Shown here: piece by piece, positions 18,502 through 26,719 of the stretch
How the letters are laid out: every line of letters starts with the position of its first letter
Position numbering within the stretch: position 1 is the stretch's first letter
From: Oleispirillum sp963678075
GTDB lineage: Bacteria > Pseudomonadota > Alphaproteobacteria > Rhodospirillales > Rhodospirillaceae
Direction of reading: 5' to 3'
Length of the DNA stretch: 64,000 nt
Assembly: GCA_963678075.2 (NCBI GenBank)
Contig: CAXXPK010000003.1
Location: forward strand, 744,001-808,000
Notes under the pieces: generated by a model
The model's input: only the letters and a program-made list of their open reading frames with translations
What the model was told of the DNA's origin: nothing
Databases searched by the model: none
Position numbers and translations under genes: made by a program

Positions 18502-19302
18502 CTACTGCCCCCCATAGGGCGGCAGGGTGAAGCCTTTCGGTGACAGAGTGAAAATCTCGCAGCCGTCGGCGGTCACCCCGATCGAGTGTTCGAACTGCGC
18601 CGAAAGTTTACGATCGCGGGTCACCGCAGTCCAGGCGTCGGAGAGGATCTTGGTCTCGAAGGTGCCTGCGTTGATCATCGGCTCGATGGTGAAGAACATC
18701 CCTTCCTCCAACGTCATGCCCTTGCCGCGCCGCCCATAGTGCATGACGTTGGGTTCGGCGTGGAAGACCTTGCCCAAGCCGTGGCCGCAGAAGTCGCGGA
18801 CCACCGAGAAACGGTGCGATTCCGCATACTCTTGAATCGTCGCGCCGATGTCGCCCAGGGTAGCGCCGGGGCGCACCACGTCGATGGAGCGCATCAGGCA
18901 TTCATAGGTCACCTGGATCAGCCGCGTCGCCACCACGCCGACCTTGCCCACCGTGTACATGCGGCTGGAATCGCCGTACCAGCCGTTCAGAATCGGGGTG
19001 ACGTCGATGTTCAGGATATCGCCGCTCTTCAGGGTTTTTTCGCCGGGGATGCCGTGGCAAACCACGTGATTGATTGAAATGCAGCATGACTTGGGATAGC
19101 CGCGATACCCCAGGGGCGCGTTGATGCCGCCGTGCGCGATAATGAAATCGGCGATCAGGCGGTCGAGCTCCTGGGTCTCGACGCCGGGCTGCACGAAGTC
19201 GGTGATGTAGTCCAGGGTCTCGGCGGCGAGGCGGCCGGCGGCGCGCATGCCCTCGAAGTCGGCGGCGGAGTGAATGGTGACGGCGGTGGCGGAACGATCC
19301 AT
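18502..19302 (-). CDS. map: Methionine aminopeptidase, type I
   Basis: Removes the initiator methionine from nascent proteins. The 266-residue protein has the five expected metal ligands in their contexts: ILNIDVTPILNGWYGDSSRMY (two Asp), FCGHGLGKVFH (His), FFTIEPMI (Glu) and the final Glu in QFEHSIGVT. The substrate histidine is in NHVVCHGIPG. ATG 19302 was chosen because the family N-terminus begins here; longer in-frame sequence upstream is non-conserved. It ends in TAG, which matters for judging release factor 1 function in this genome. Confidence 0.95.
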   Translation of the reverse strand: MDRSATAVTIHSAADFEGMRAAGRLAAETLDYITDFVQPGVETQELDRLIADFIIAHGGINAPLGYRGYPKSCCISINHVVCHGIPGEKTLKSGDILNIDVTPILNGWYGDSSRMYTVGKVGVVATRLIQVTYECLMRSIDVVRPGATLGDIGATIQEYAESHRFSVVRDFCGHGLGKVFHAEPNVMHYGRRGKGMTLEEGMFFTIEPMINAGTFETKILSDAWTAVTRDRKLSAQFEHSIGVTADGCEIFTLSPKGFTLPPYGGQ

Positions 19303-19340
19303 GGGGACGAACAATCCTGAGCGAAGAAAAACCGCTTCAC

Positions 19341-20042
19341 CTATAGCGCCAGGGGAAGGGGATGGTCCAGCGTCAAGCCGTCGAGGGTGATGGCGCAGGC
19401 GTGGCACAGGGCCTCGACCCCGGCGGCGCGGGCCATTGCGAAGTCCTTGGCATAGGCCGGGTCGATGTCGGCGGCCAGGGCGAAGCGGGTGCAATCGGTG
19501 CGTTGCACCAGATAGACCATTACCGCGCGGTCACCGGCCGCCACCGCGTCGGCCATTTCGCGCAGGTGCTTGGCGCCGCGTTCGGTGACCGCGTCGGGGA
19601 ACTCCGCCAGGCCGGGGGTGCGCATCAGGTGGACGTTCTTGACCTCGACCAGGCAGCGCGGGCGGTCGGGCGCGGTCAACAGGATGTCGATGCGGGAGTT
19701 CCGGCCGTAGGCGACCTCGCGCCGGAGTCCGTCGTAACCGGTCAGTTCGAGAATGCGGTTCGCGGCGATCGCCTCGGCGACGATGGCGTTGGGGTGGGCG
19801 GTGTTGATGCCGACCACCCCGCCGTCGATTTCCGCCAGTTCCCAGGAGTAGGCGAGCTTGCGCCTCGGATTGTCGGATCGCGACAGCCAGACCCGGATCC
19901 CGGCCTGCTTCAAGCCGGTCATCGCGCCGGAATTGGCGACGTGGGCGGTGATCTCGGTGCCGTCGTCCAGTCGCACGTCGGCCAGGAAGCGCTTGTAACG
20001 GCGCAGCAGGGTGCCGGGGATCAGGGGGGTGGCGAAGTTCAT
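19341..20042 (-). CDS. sfsA: SfsA family protein
   Basis: A 233-residue SfsA protein (sugar fermentation stimulation A). SfsA proteins have an OB-like N-terminal region and a nuclease-like C-terminal domain. Visible family segments are RYKRFLADVRLDDG, HVANSGAMTGL, SDNPRRKLAYSWEL, the acidic VEVKNVHL and FPDAVTERGAKHL. Biochemical function is not firmly established. The start ATG overlaps the stop of the upstream methyltransferase by 4 bp (ATGA), indicating translational coupling. Stop TAG. Confidence 0.92.
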   Translation of the reverse strand: MNFATPLIPGTLLRRYKRFLADVRLDDGTEITAHVANSGAMTGLKQAGIRVWLSRSDNPRRKLAYSWELAEIDGGVVGINTAHPNAIVAEAIAANRILELTGYDGLRREVAYGRNSRIDILLTAPDRPRCLVEVKNVHLMRTPGLAEFPDAVTERGAKHLREMADAVAAGDRAVMVYLVQRTDCTRFALAADIDPAYAKDFAMARAAGVEALCHACAITLDGLTLDHPLPLAL

Positions 20043-20872
20043 AGGGCCGCCCCGGGTTTCCAGGCGGTCAGGGTGAGCAAATCGAAGGTGGCGGGAACCC
20101 TCCCCAGGGGGGTGAGGTAGCGTTCGTGGTAATCGGCCAGCGCCGCGAACAGAGTGGAGCGGCGCAACGGCGTCTTGCGGCGTTGCGCCAGGGCATTGGT
20201 TTCCCCCATCGCGCGCAGATCGGTCAGCAAGCGCATCGGCTTGCCGTATTCGATGGTCAGGCGGTCGCGATCGACTACCGGTTCGGCAAAGCCCGCCGCT
20301 TGCAGCAGCGCGCCGCCGTCCTTCAGGGTCAGCATCGGCAGGACGCGCGGACTGACGCCGCCTTCCCACGTCATTTCGGCGCGGGCGAGGCAATCGCGCA
20401 GTTCCCTTAGGGTTTCTTCCCCCGGCAGGATCGCCAGCAGCAGCCCCCCCGGTTTGAGGACACGAAAGACCTCGGCCAGCATGCCGGGAAAGTCCTCGGT
20501 CCAGTGCAGGCTCATGCAGCTCAACACCAGATCGATGCCGTCATTGGCGAAGGGCAGATGGTCTTCGTCGGCGACCACCGCCATGGGGGCCGCCAGCGCC
20601 GCCATCGCCGCGCTGGGTTCGACCGAGACCAGGGTCTCGATGCCGCCGCGTCCGTTCAGCAGGATGGCGATCTGTCCGGTGTGCGCGCCCAGGTCGATCG
20701 CCAGGGGGAAACTTCGCCGGATGTCGTCCAGGCGGTCAAGCAGGCGGTCCGCCGCCTCGCGCAATAGGAAGTCCGGCGCCTGCGCCGGGTTGGCGCCGCG
20801 CAGCGCGCGCGCGCGGCGCAGGCGCAGCAGGGGTCGGTCGAACAGGGAAGGACACGGTGACATGTTTTTCAT
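20039..20872 (-). CDS. SAM-dependent methyltransferase (BioC/NDUFAF5-like)
   Basis: A 277-residue class I methyltransferase. The SAM-binding motif LAIDLGAHTGQIA is near residue 60; it is followed by an acidic motif II region (VVADEDHLPFANDGIDLVLSCMSLHW) and LKPGGLLLAILPG. The overall pattern, with N-terminal FDRPLLRLRRARAL, matches alphaproteobacterial relatives of NDUFAF5, a complex I assembly factor, and BioC. The exact substrate is uncertain. Overlaps sfsA by 4 bp. ATG 20872 or 20863 could be the start. Divergent from comF. Confidence 0.8.
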   Translation of the reverse strand: MKNMSPCPSLFDRPLLRLRRARALRGANPAQAPDFLLREAADRLLDRLDDIRRSFPLAIDLGAHTGQIAILLNGRGGIETLVSVEPSAAMAALAAPMAVVADEDHLPFANDGIDLVLSCMSLHWTEDFPGMLAEVFRVLKPGGLLLAILPGEETLRELRDCLARAEMTWEGGVSPRVLPMLTLKDGGALLQAAGFAEPVVDRDRLTIEYGKPMRLLTDLRAMGETNALAQRRKTPLRRSTLFAALADYHERYLTPLGRVPATFDLLTLTAWKPGAAL

Positions 20873-20952
20873 ATGGCTCCTTTCGCCACAAAAGCAAAGC
20901 CGTTTGTTCGCTTGGACTTGTGATGATTCCAGGGTTCCGTCAGAGTTGCCGG

Positions 20953-21711
20953 ATGAGGCAACGGATGCGGATTTTCCTGGGCTGGGTTGGGCGCGGTTTC
21001 GATGCTTTCGTGCGAGCGCTGCTTCCGGAGCGCTGTCCCGCCTGCGGCGCCGCCGTGCGCGGTGGCGGCATGGCGCGGCCCGCGGCCTTGTGTCCGCGCT
21101 GCTTCGCCGGTCTGATCTTTGCGCAAGAGCCGCGCTGCGATCGCTGCGGCTGGCCGTTGGCGACGCCTGATGCCGTTTGTTCCTGCGGCGCGGGAGGCGC
21201 GATCCGGCGACGGCGCTTCGCGTTGCTCTATGGCGCGGCCGCGACTCGATTGATCCTGAAGCTCAAGCATGCCGACCGTCCCGATATCGCGGCGCGTCTG
21301 GCGGCGTGGATGGCCCTGGCCGGAAACGATGTGATCGCCGCTGACCTGTTGGTGCCGGTGCCGGTGCATTGGTCGCGGTTGCTGCATCGTCAGTACAATC
21401 AGTCCGCAGAACTAGTTTGTCATCTGGCGGCGATGTCGGGCAAACCGGCGGATGCGCGCGCCCTGAAGCGGTTGCGTGCCACGCCCTCGCAGGGGCATTT
21501 GAGCGTGGCGGCCCGCCGCGCCAATGTCGCCGGGGCCTTCGCGGCGCGGCGTGGACTGGATCTGACCGGGCGGACGGTGCTGTTGATCGACGACGTGGCG
21601 ACCACCGGCGCCACCGCCGAGGCCTGTGCCCAGGCGTTGCTGCGGTTGGGGGCCGTGGCGGTGGACCTGTTGATCGTCGCGGCGGTGCCGCCGGATGGTG
21701 CCGCGACTTGA
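20953..21711 (+). CDS. comF: ComF family phosphoribosyltransferase-like protein
   Basis: A double-zinc-ribbon ComF protein of about 252 residues. The N-terminal cysteine pairs are CPAC, CPRC, CDRC and CSCG. The C-terminal phosphoribosyltransferase domain ends in the PRPP-binding loop VLLIDDVATTGATAEAC. ComF takes part in DNA uptake or replication restart in some bacteria; the role here is unknown. ATG 20953 was selected, with ATG 20965 possible. Divergent from the methyltransferase-sfsA pair and followed by grxC. Confidence 0.88.
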   Translation: MRQRMRIFLGWVGRGFDAFVRALLPERCPACGAAVRGGGMARPAALCPRCFAGLIFAQEPRCDRCGWPLATPDAVCSCGAGGAIRRRRFALLYGAAATRLILKLKHADRPDIAARLAAWMALAGNDVIAADLLVPVPVHWSRLLHRQYNQSAELVCHLAAMSGKPADARALKRLRATPSQGHLSVAARRANVAGAFAARRGLDLTGRTVLLIDDVATTGATAEACAQALLRLGAVAVDLLIVAAVPPDGAAT

Positions 21712-21772
21712 TTTTTTGTTCCGATTGCCTCACATCGGGGGCAGCCGAGTATCACCGACAAAGGAGTTTCCC

Positions 21773-22030
21773 ATGGCCAAGGTCGAAATTTTCACCACCA
21801 AGGTTTGTCCCTATTGCGTGCGGGCGAAGGCGCTGTTGAAGCGCAAGGGCGCGGCTTTCAGCGAGGTTGACGTGTCCGAGGACGACGACCTGATGACGGA
21901 CATGCTGAAACGCACCGGCGGACGCCAGACGGTACCGCAGATCTTCATCGACGGACGCCATATCGGCGGTTGCGACGATTTGTATGCGCTGGATGCCAAG
22001 GGTGGCCTTGATCCGTTGCTGGCTTCGTGA
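21773..22030 (+). CDS. grxC: Glutaredoxin 3
   Basis: An 85-residue dithiol glutaredoxin with the CPYC active site at residues 12-15 in TTKVCPYCVRAKALL, the cis-proline TVPQIFID and the glutathione-binding GGCDDLYAL. It reduces protein disulfides and mixed disulfides in the cytoplasm. AAAGGAG precedes the ATG. The order grxC, nitrilase, DUF1178 is common in alphaproteobacteria; the next gene begins 7 bp later. In contrast to the glutaredoxin-like gene at the window start, its active site is intact. Confidence 0.95.
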   Translation: MAKVEIFTTKVCPYCVRAKALLKRKGAAFSEVDVSEDDDLMTDMLKRTGGRQTVPQIFIDGRHIGGCDDLYALDAKGGLDPLLAS

Positions 22031-22037
22031 CCGTGGC

Positions 22038-22883
22038 ATGAGTGCCTTTTCCGCAGCCTGTCTGCAGATGAATGCGTCCGACGACATGGCCGCCAATATC
22101 GCCGCCGCGTTGCGTCTGGCGGGCGAGGCCGCCGAGGCCGGGGCGGACTTGATTCTGATGCCGGAAAACGTGGCGATGATGATCTGGGGGGCGGACGCCA
22201 TTCGCGGTTGGGCCCGCCCTGAGTCCGAACACCCGGCGCTGCGGGCCTTTCGCGATTTCGCGCGGGCCCGTCAGGTCTGGCTGCATGGTGGCACCCTGGC
22301 GGTGCCGTCGCCTTTCGGCAAGGTTTTTAACCGCACCTACGTGATCGACCCCACGGGGCGAATCGCGGCGGTCTATGACAAGCTGCACATGTTCGACGTC
22401 AATCTGGGGGGGGGCGGCGAAAGCTATGCCGAATCCCGTGTCTTCGAGGCGGGGGAAACCCCGGTCGCGGTCGATCTACCCTGGGGGCGGTTGGGGCTGT
22501 CGGTTTGCTACGATCTGCGGTTCCCGTATCTGTATCGCGCGTTGGCCAGCGCCGGGTGCGACTTTTTGGCGGTTCCGGCGGCCTTCACCAAGGTGACGGG
22601 GGCCGCTCATTGGCATATCCTGTTGCGCGCGCGGGCCATCGAGACCGGCTGTTATGTGTTCGCTCCGGCGCAAACCGGGGTTCATGCCAACGGTCGCCGC
22701 ACCTTTGGACACGCGTTGATTGTCGCTCCGTGGGGAGAGGTCCTGGCCGATGCCGGGGATGCGGTCGGTTTTGTGATCGCTCAGGTTGATCCCACCGTGG
22801 TGGATGCGGCGCGCGGCAAGATTCCGTCGCTGGCACATGGGCGCGTGCTGGGCGATGTCACGGTCATGAAGACGTTTGGTTGA
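22038..22883 (+). CDS. Carbon-nitrogen hydrolase (nitrilase superfamily, Nit1/omega-amidase-like)
   Basis: A 281-residue nitrilase-superfamily amidase. The catalytic triad is visible as Glu in LILMPENVA, Lys in VYDKLHMFDV and Cys in LGLSVCYDLRFP. The sequence resembles the Nit1/omega-amidase group, thought to repair deaminated glutathione or act on alpha-ketoglutaramate. Its position directly after grxC fits a glutathione-related role, which is inference. The DUF1178 gene follows after 14 bp. Confidence 0.9.
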   Translation: MSAFSAACLQMNASDDMAANIAAALRLAGEAAEAGADLILMPENVAMMIWGADAIRGWARPESEHPALRAFRDFARARQVWLHGGTLAVPSPFGKVFNRTYVIDPTGRIAAVYDKLHMFDVNLGGGGESYAESRVFEAGETPVAVDLPWGRLGLSVCYDLRFPYLYRALASAGCDFLAVPAAFTKVTGAAHWHILLRARAIETGCYVFAPAQTGVHANGRRTFGHALIVAPWGEVLADAGDAVGFVIAQVDPTVVDAARGKIPSLAHGRVLGDVTVMKTFG

Positions 22884-22897
22884 GGCGTGCGCGGGCG

Positions 22898-23326
22898 ATG
22901 ATCCGGTTTGCCCTGAAATGCGATTGCGGTCACCGCTTTGACTCCTGGTTTCGGGATAACCGGGCGTTCGAGGACCTGTCGGCGGCGGGCGGTCTGGCCT
23001 GCCCGGTCTGTGGCGGTGCCGCCGTCGCCAAGGCGCCGATGGCGCCGCATGTCGCTTCGGCGCGGCAGGAGGCGGCGGATCGTCCTTCGCCCGAGGCAGA
23101 GCCGCAGGCCAGACTGCGCGAGATTCTGCGGCGTGTGCGGGACGCGGTCGAGCGGAACTGCGAGAACGTCGGCCCGGCTTTCGCCGAGGAAGCCCGCAAG
23201 ATTCATTATGGCGAGGCCTCCCCGCGCGGGATCTATGGCGAAGCCTCGGATGATGAGGCGGCGGCCCTGGCCGAGGAGGATATCGTCTTCGCCCTCATGC
23301 CCTGGTTTCGTCGCGGCGATTCCTGA
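22898..23326 (+). CDS. DUF1178 zinc-ribbon protein
   Basis: A 142-residue protein that starts MIRFALKCDCGHRFDSWFRD with a second cysteine pair in CPVCGG, forming a rubredoxin-like zinc ribbon. It ends with a conserved helical region (EEARKIHYGEA, RGIYGEAS, IVFALMPW) diagnostic of DUF1178. Function is unknown. The neighbouring grxC and nitrilase genes point to a shared redox or repair theme. ATG 22898 was chosen over an upstream in-frame ATG at 22880 because the family starts at MIR. Confidence 0.92.
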   Translation: MIRFALKCDCGHRFDSWFRDNRAFEDLSAAGGLACPVCGGAAVAKAPMAPHVASARQEAADRPSPEAEPQARLREILRRVRDAVERNCENVGPAFAEEARKIHYGEASPRGIYGEASDDEAAALAEEDIVFALMPWFRRGDS

Positions 23327-23453
23327 TTCGCGGGCGGAACGTACGTTTCACGCCCGACGAACTCAACCATAGGTTTATTTGTCGTGACTGTCCCTGTGGT
23401 GGCATCGCGGTCGTGTATTTCTGGTTTTACTCGATTTTTTCTGTGTTAGCCTA

Positions 23454-23862
23454 GGCTCGGGACCCATTAAATTATTGTCAGGAAGATCGGCGGCTGATTC
23501 ACTCTAGGGAGGGAGGACCCCATCCATGAGTGATCTGTTTTGGTTGTCAGAGAGGCAGTTGGCGAAGATCGAGCCGCATTTCCCGCTATCGCATGGCGTG
23601 CCGCGGGTTGATGATCGGCGAGTGATCAGCGGCATCGTTCATGTGATCCGCAACGGCTTACGGTGGCGAGATGCACCGCCCGTCTATGGCCCCCACAAAA
23701 CCCTCTATCGCCAGCGTCATAGGATCGAGAACCTCTTCGCTCGCCTCAAGGATTGGCGGCGTATCCACACCCGATATGACCGATGCGCGGATGTCTTCTT
23801 TGCCGCCGTCATCATCGCGGTACTCCTCCTCTTCTGGATCGAACCTTAATGAGTCCTGAGCC
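23454..23862 (+). mobile_element. IS5-family element copy 2, 409 bp, internal 437-bp deletion
   Basis: The same terminal repeats as copy 1 (left GGCTCGGGACC, right complement GGCTCAGGACTC), with TA on both sides inside the palindromic target GCCTAGGC. Comparison with copy 1 shows an exact 437-bp deletion between two ACAAAACCCTCTAT repeats. It sits between the DUF1178 gene and the GGDEF-EAL gene, so it probably separates the latter from its original promoter. Confidence 0.93.
23526..23849 (+). CDS. Mini-transposase fusion, 107 residues, lacking both catalytic aspartates
   Basis: The 437-bp deletion joins the first 59 or so residues of the first transposase frame (helix-turn-helix region, MSDLFWLSERQLAKIEPHFP to GPHKTLY) directly in frame with the last 47 or so residues of the second frame (RQRHRIENLFARLKDWRR onward). 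The two Asp of the DDE site are gone but the DNA-binding N-terminus and Glu helix remain. It cannot catalyse transposition. A truncated protein with the DNA-binding part could compete with full transposase, as known for other ISs; here that is speculation. Confidence 0.75.
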   Translation: MSDLFWLSERQLAKIEPHFPLSHGVPRVDDRRVISGIVHVIRNGLRWRDAPPVYGPHKTLYRQRHRIENLFARLKDWRRIHTRYDRCADVFFAAVIIAVLLLFWIEP

Positions 23863-23923
23863 TAGGCCATTGTTGACCCGGGGCGAGGCCGCCTTGGTTG
23901 GTTGGGGCTGGGGGGCCGCTTTG

Positions 23924-25803
23924 ATGCGTGGGGAGAATGTCTTCCGCCGCAAATCGATAACCTTTTTTCAGGTGCGGTTGGTTCTGTTCGCCGCGCTGGC
24001 GGTCGGTTGTCTGGCTTTTCTGGTCGAAGCGGTGTTTCTGGCGGGGGCCGCGCGCCATTCCCTGCTGGAGCAGCAGGAACAGATCCTTGCGTTGGCGGAG
24101 CGTCCGGCGACTGCGGCGATTTGGGAATTCAACGACCGCTTGGAGCGGGAAACGATTACCGGCGTGATGCAGATGACTTCGGTGCGTCAGGTGGTGATCG
24201 TCCATTCCGACGGCATGCCGTTCGCCTCGGTCACCCGCGACACGCCCGAGGCCCCCGCCTGGAAGCGGGCCTTGGCCTGTCTGATCGTCGGCGATCACGA
24301 ACGCATCGTCCGGCCGCTGAGCATGCGGACCCTTGACCTTGACAGTGAATAAGAGGTCGTCGGCAGCTTGATCGTGATCTTTGATGAGAGCGAACAGGCC
24401 GATCTTTACGTCGGTTTTTTGCTGGCTTCCCTGGGGGCGACTCTGCTGGGCGCTTTCCTGGTGGTTGCGGTGGTTGCGGTGGTCGCGGTTTTGTTCGACC
24501 GTTTTCTGACGCGGCCGATTCTGTCCATCTCGCGGCAGGTGGATGGCGTCGATTCCGAGGACCCGCAAGGCCGCATGCTGACCGTGCCGAAATGGCATAT
24601 CGGGTCGGAATTGGGGCTGGCGGCGCAGAAGATCAACGCCATGTTGATCCATCTGGGTAACGCGCAACACGCGCTGCGGCGGATGGCGACGCGCGATGCC
24701 ACCACCAACTTGCCCAATCGGACCCTGACCATCGAACACCTGGTTGGGGTCGCGCGCCGTGCCGCGCCGGGCAAGATGACGGCGGTGATGGCGGTTCTGA
24801 TGGATCGGCTGGATGAGATCAAGGACCTGATCGGTCACGAGGAAGCCGACGAGATGGCGATGGGAATGGCGATGCGTCCGTCAGTTTGCATCGGTATCGC
24901 GCTTTATCCCAATGATGGCAACGCCGCCACCGCCTTGCTGCGCAAGGCGCAGGAACGCTGGAACTTCTTCGAGGACGGGTTGGCCGAGGGCGCGCACCGT
25001 AGCCTACTTCTGGAAAGCCAGTTGCATCAGGCGCTGGATGCGGGGAATTCGCGCTTTATTTCCAGCCGCAGGTATCGCGCGGTGGCGATGTGCTGGGGGC
25101 CGAGGCGCTGATCCGCTGGTTGCGCGACGATCAGGTGGTGCCGCCCGGGGCCTTCATTCCGGTGGCCGAGGACTGCGGTCTGGTGGTGCCGATCGGCTAT
25201 TACGTGTTGGAGGAAGCCTGTCGTTCCTCCGCCGCGTTCCGCGAACGCGGGCTCAATATGAGGATCGCCATCAACGTTTCGCCGCACCAGTTGGCCGACT
25301 CCGGCTTCGTGGATCGGGTGGGCGATGCGCTCAACCGGCATGGCGTCGCGCCGGAACGTCTGGAAATCGAGATCACCGAATACACCCTGGCGCTGGAGCA
25401 GGGCGCCCTGATCGACCGCCTGCGCACGCTGCGCAATCGCGGCATCCGCATCGCCATCGACGATTTCGGGACCGGGTATTCCAGTCTGTCGTGCTTGCGG
25501 AACTTCCCCATCGACGTTTTGAAGATCGACCGCAGCTTCATCGCCGACGTGCCGAACGACGTGGCGGCGCCATCGACCATCCTGACCCTGGCTCAGAAGC
25601 TGGGCATGGAGTGCGTCGCCGAAGGTGTCGAGACCGAGGCGCAGCGGGATTGGCTGGTTTCCTATAGGTGTCCGACCCTGCAAGGCTATCTGTTCGCGCG
25701 ACCGATGCCGTTCGACGCCTTCGCCGAACGCCATTCCCGCCATCCGGGGGGGGGCGACAATGTGCTAAGGCTTCGTCGTGAAGGCCATATAGTTGACCGA
25801 TAG
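23924..25803 (+). pseudogene. GGDEF-EAL c-di-GMP turnover protein, broken in three ways
   Basis: A membrane-anchored c-di-GMP protein. ATG 23924 begins a cytoplasmic segment, a transmembrane helix (FAALAVGCLAFLVEAVFL), a periplasmic sensor region and a second helix (LASLGATLLGAFLVVAVVAV). An in-frame TAA at 24350-24352 interrupts it before the second helix. The GGDEF domain starts with NLPNRTL but jumps from GHEEADEMAMG to VCIGIALYPNDG, so the GGDEF signature is missing. A 1-base loss in a G run near 25048 then shifts frame into the EAL domain, which looks intact (ALYFQPQV, GAEALIRW, IAIDDFGTGYSSL, GVETEAQ). Its end overlaps the convergent ubiG by 39 bp. Confidence 0.85.
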
Positions 25804-26565
25804 GTCATCGCTTTTGCGCCATTGATCGGACAGCGGAGCATAGGACAGTCCGGTGAATTCCGGGCGGGGCAGGCCTGCGCCCTCCAGGTCGAGGGCCAGC
25901 TCCGACGGTTTCACGAAATCGCGCCAGTCGTGGGTGCCGGCGGGCAGCCAGCGCACCACGTATTCGGCGCCGATTTTCGCCATCAGCAGGCTCTTCATGG
26001 TGCGGTTCAGAGTGGCCAGAGCCATCAGGCCGCCGATTTTCAGGGGGGTCGCGGCGGCGGCCAGAAACAGCGCGCGGTCGGCGACGTGCTCCACCACCTC
26101 CAGCGCCAGCACCACGTCGAAACCTTCGGCACGCTCGGCCACGTCCTCGGGGCGGGCCGCGCGATAGTCGATGTCCAGGCGCATCCGCGCCGCGTGGCTG
26201 GCCGCCACCTTGATGTTCTTTTCCGAGGCATCGACCCCCACCACGGCAAAGCCCAGGCGGGCCATCGGCTCGGCGATCAGCCCGCCGCCGCAGCCGACGT
26301 CCAGCAGGGAAAGGCCCGTGAACGGACGCTCTGCCTCGATATCGCGGTCGAAGTGAGCGGCCAGCCGCCGCTTCAGGATCTCGATGCGGATCGGGTTGAA
26401 TTTGTGCAGCGGCCGGAACGGTCCTTCGAGCGCCCACCAAGTGTCCGCCAGTGCCGTGAACTTGGCGATTTCGATGGGGTCGGCCGAGCCGTTCGGGGGC
26501 CTGGCGGCGGTCATCCGGGCGTTGACGGCCTTGTCGCGCGGTGCTGGATTTGCGGGTCTGGTCAT
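25765..26565 (-). CDS. ubiG: Ubiquinone biosynthesis O-methyltransferase
   Basis: UbiG carries out both O-methylations in ubiquinone synthesis. The 266-residue protein has the UbiG N-terminal pattern (EIAKFTALADTWWALEGPFRPLHKFNPIR), the SAM motif LLDVGCGGGLIAEPMARLGF, VEVVEHV-like LALEVVEHVAD and the C-terminal VKPSELALDLEGAG with VNYMAF. The frame is complete. Divergent from lysC. The 3' end overlaps the GGDEF-EAL pseudogene by 39 bp. Stop TAG. Confidence 0.94.
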   Translation of the reverse strand: MTRPANPAPRDKAVNARMTAARPPNGSADPIEIAKFTALADTWWALEGPFRPLHKFNPIRIEILKRRLAAHFDRDIEAERPFTGLSLLDVGCGGGLIAEPMARLGFAVVGVDASEKNIKVAASHAARMRLDIDYRAARPEDVAERAEGFDVVLALEVVEHVADRALFLAAAATPLKIGGLMALATLNRTMKSLLMAKIGAEYVVRWLPAGTHDWRDFVKPSELALDLEGAGLPRPEFTGLSYAPLSDQWRKSDDLSVNYMAFTTKP

Positions 26566-26719
26566 CGCTGTGCCCTTGCCTTTCGGGATAAGGAACGAGT
26601 ATGTATAGCAGCCGGTTGTCAGGCAACCCGGTCTTGAAGTTTTTGTCTTGCATGGCTTCGGGGGAGGCCCCGTCCGGGACGACGCGTTACGCCCCGGCCC
26701 AGATCAGAGATACCGTGTC

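Noticed and set aside
23452..23866. A 4-bp CTAG target duplication for the IS copies
   Set aside because: Copies 1 and 4 read TTAG on the left and CTAG on the right, so a 2-bp TA duplication fits more copies; it is also symmetric with inverted repeats starting GG.
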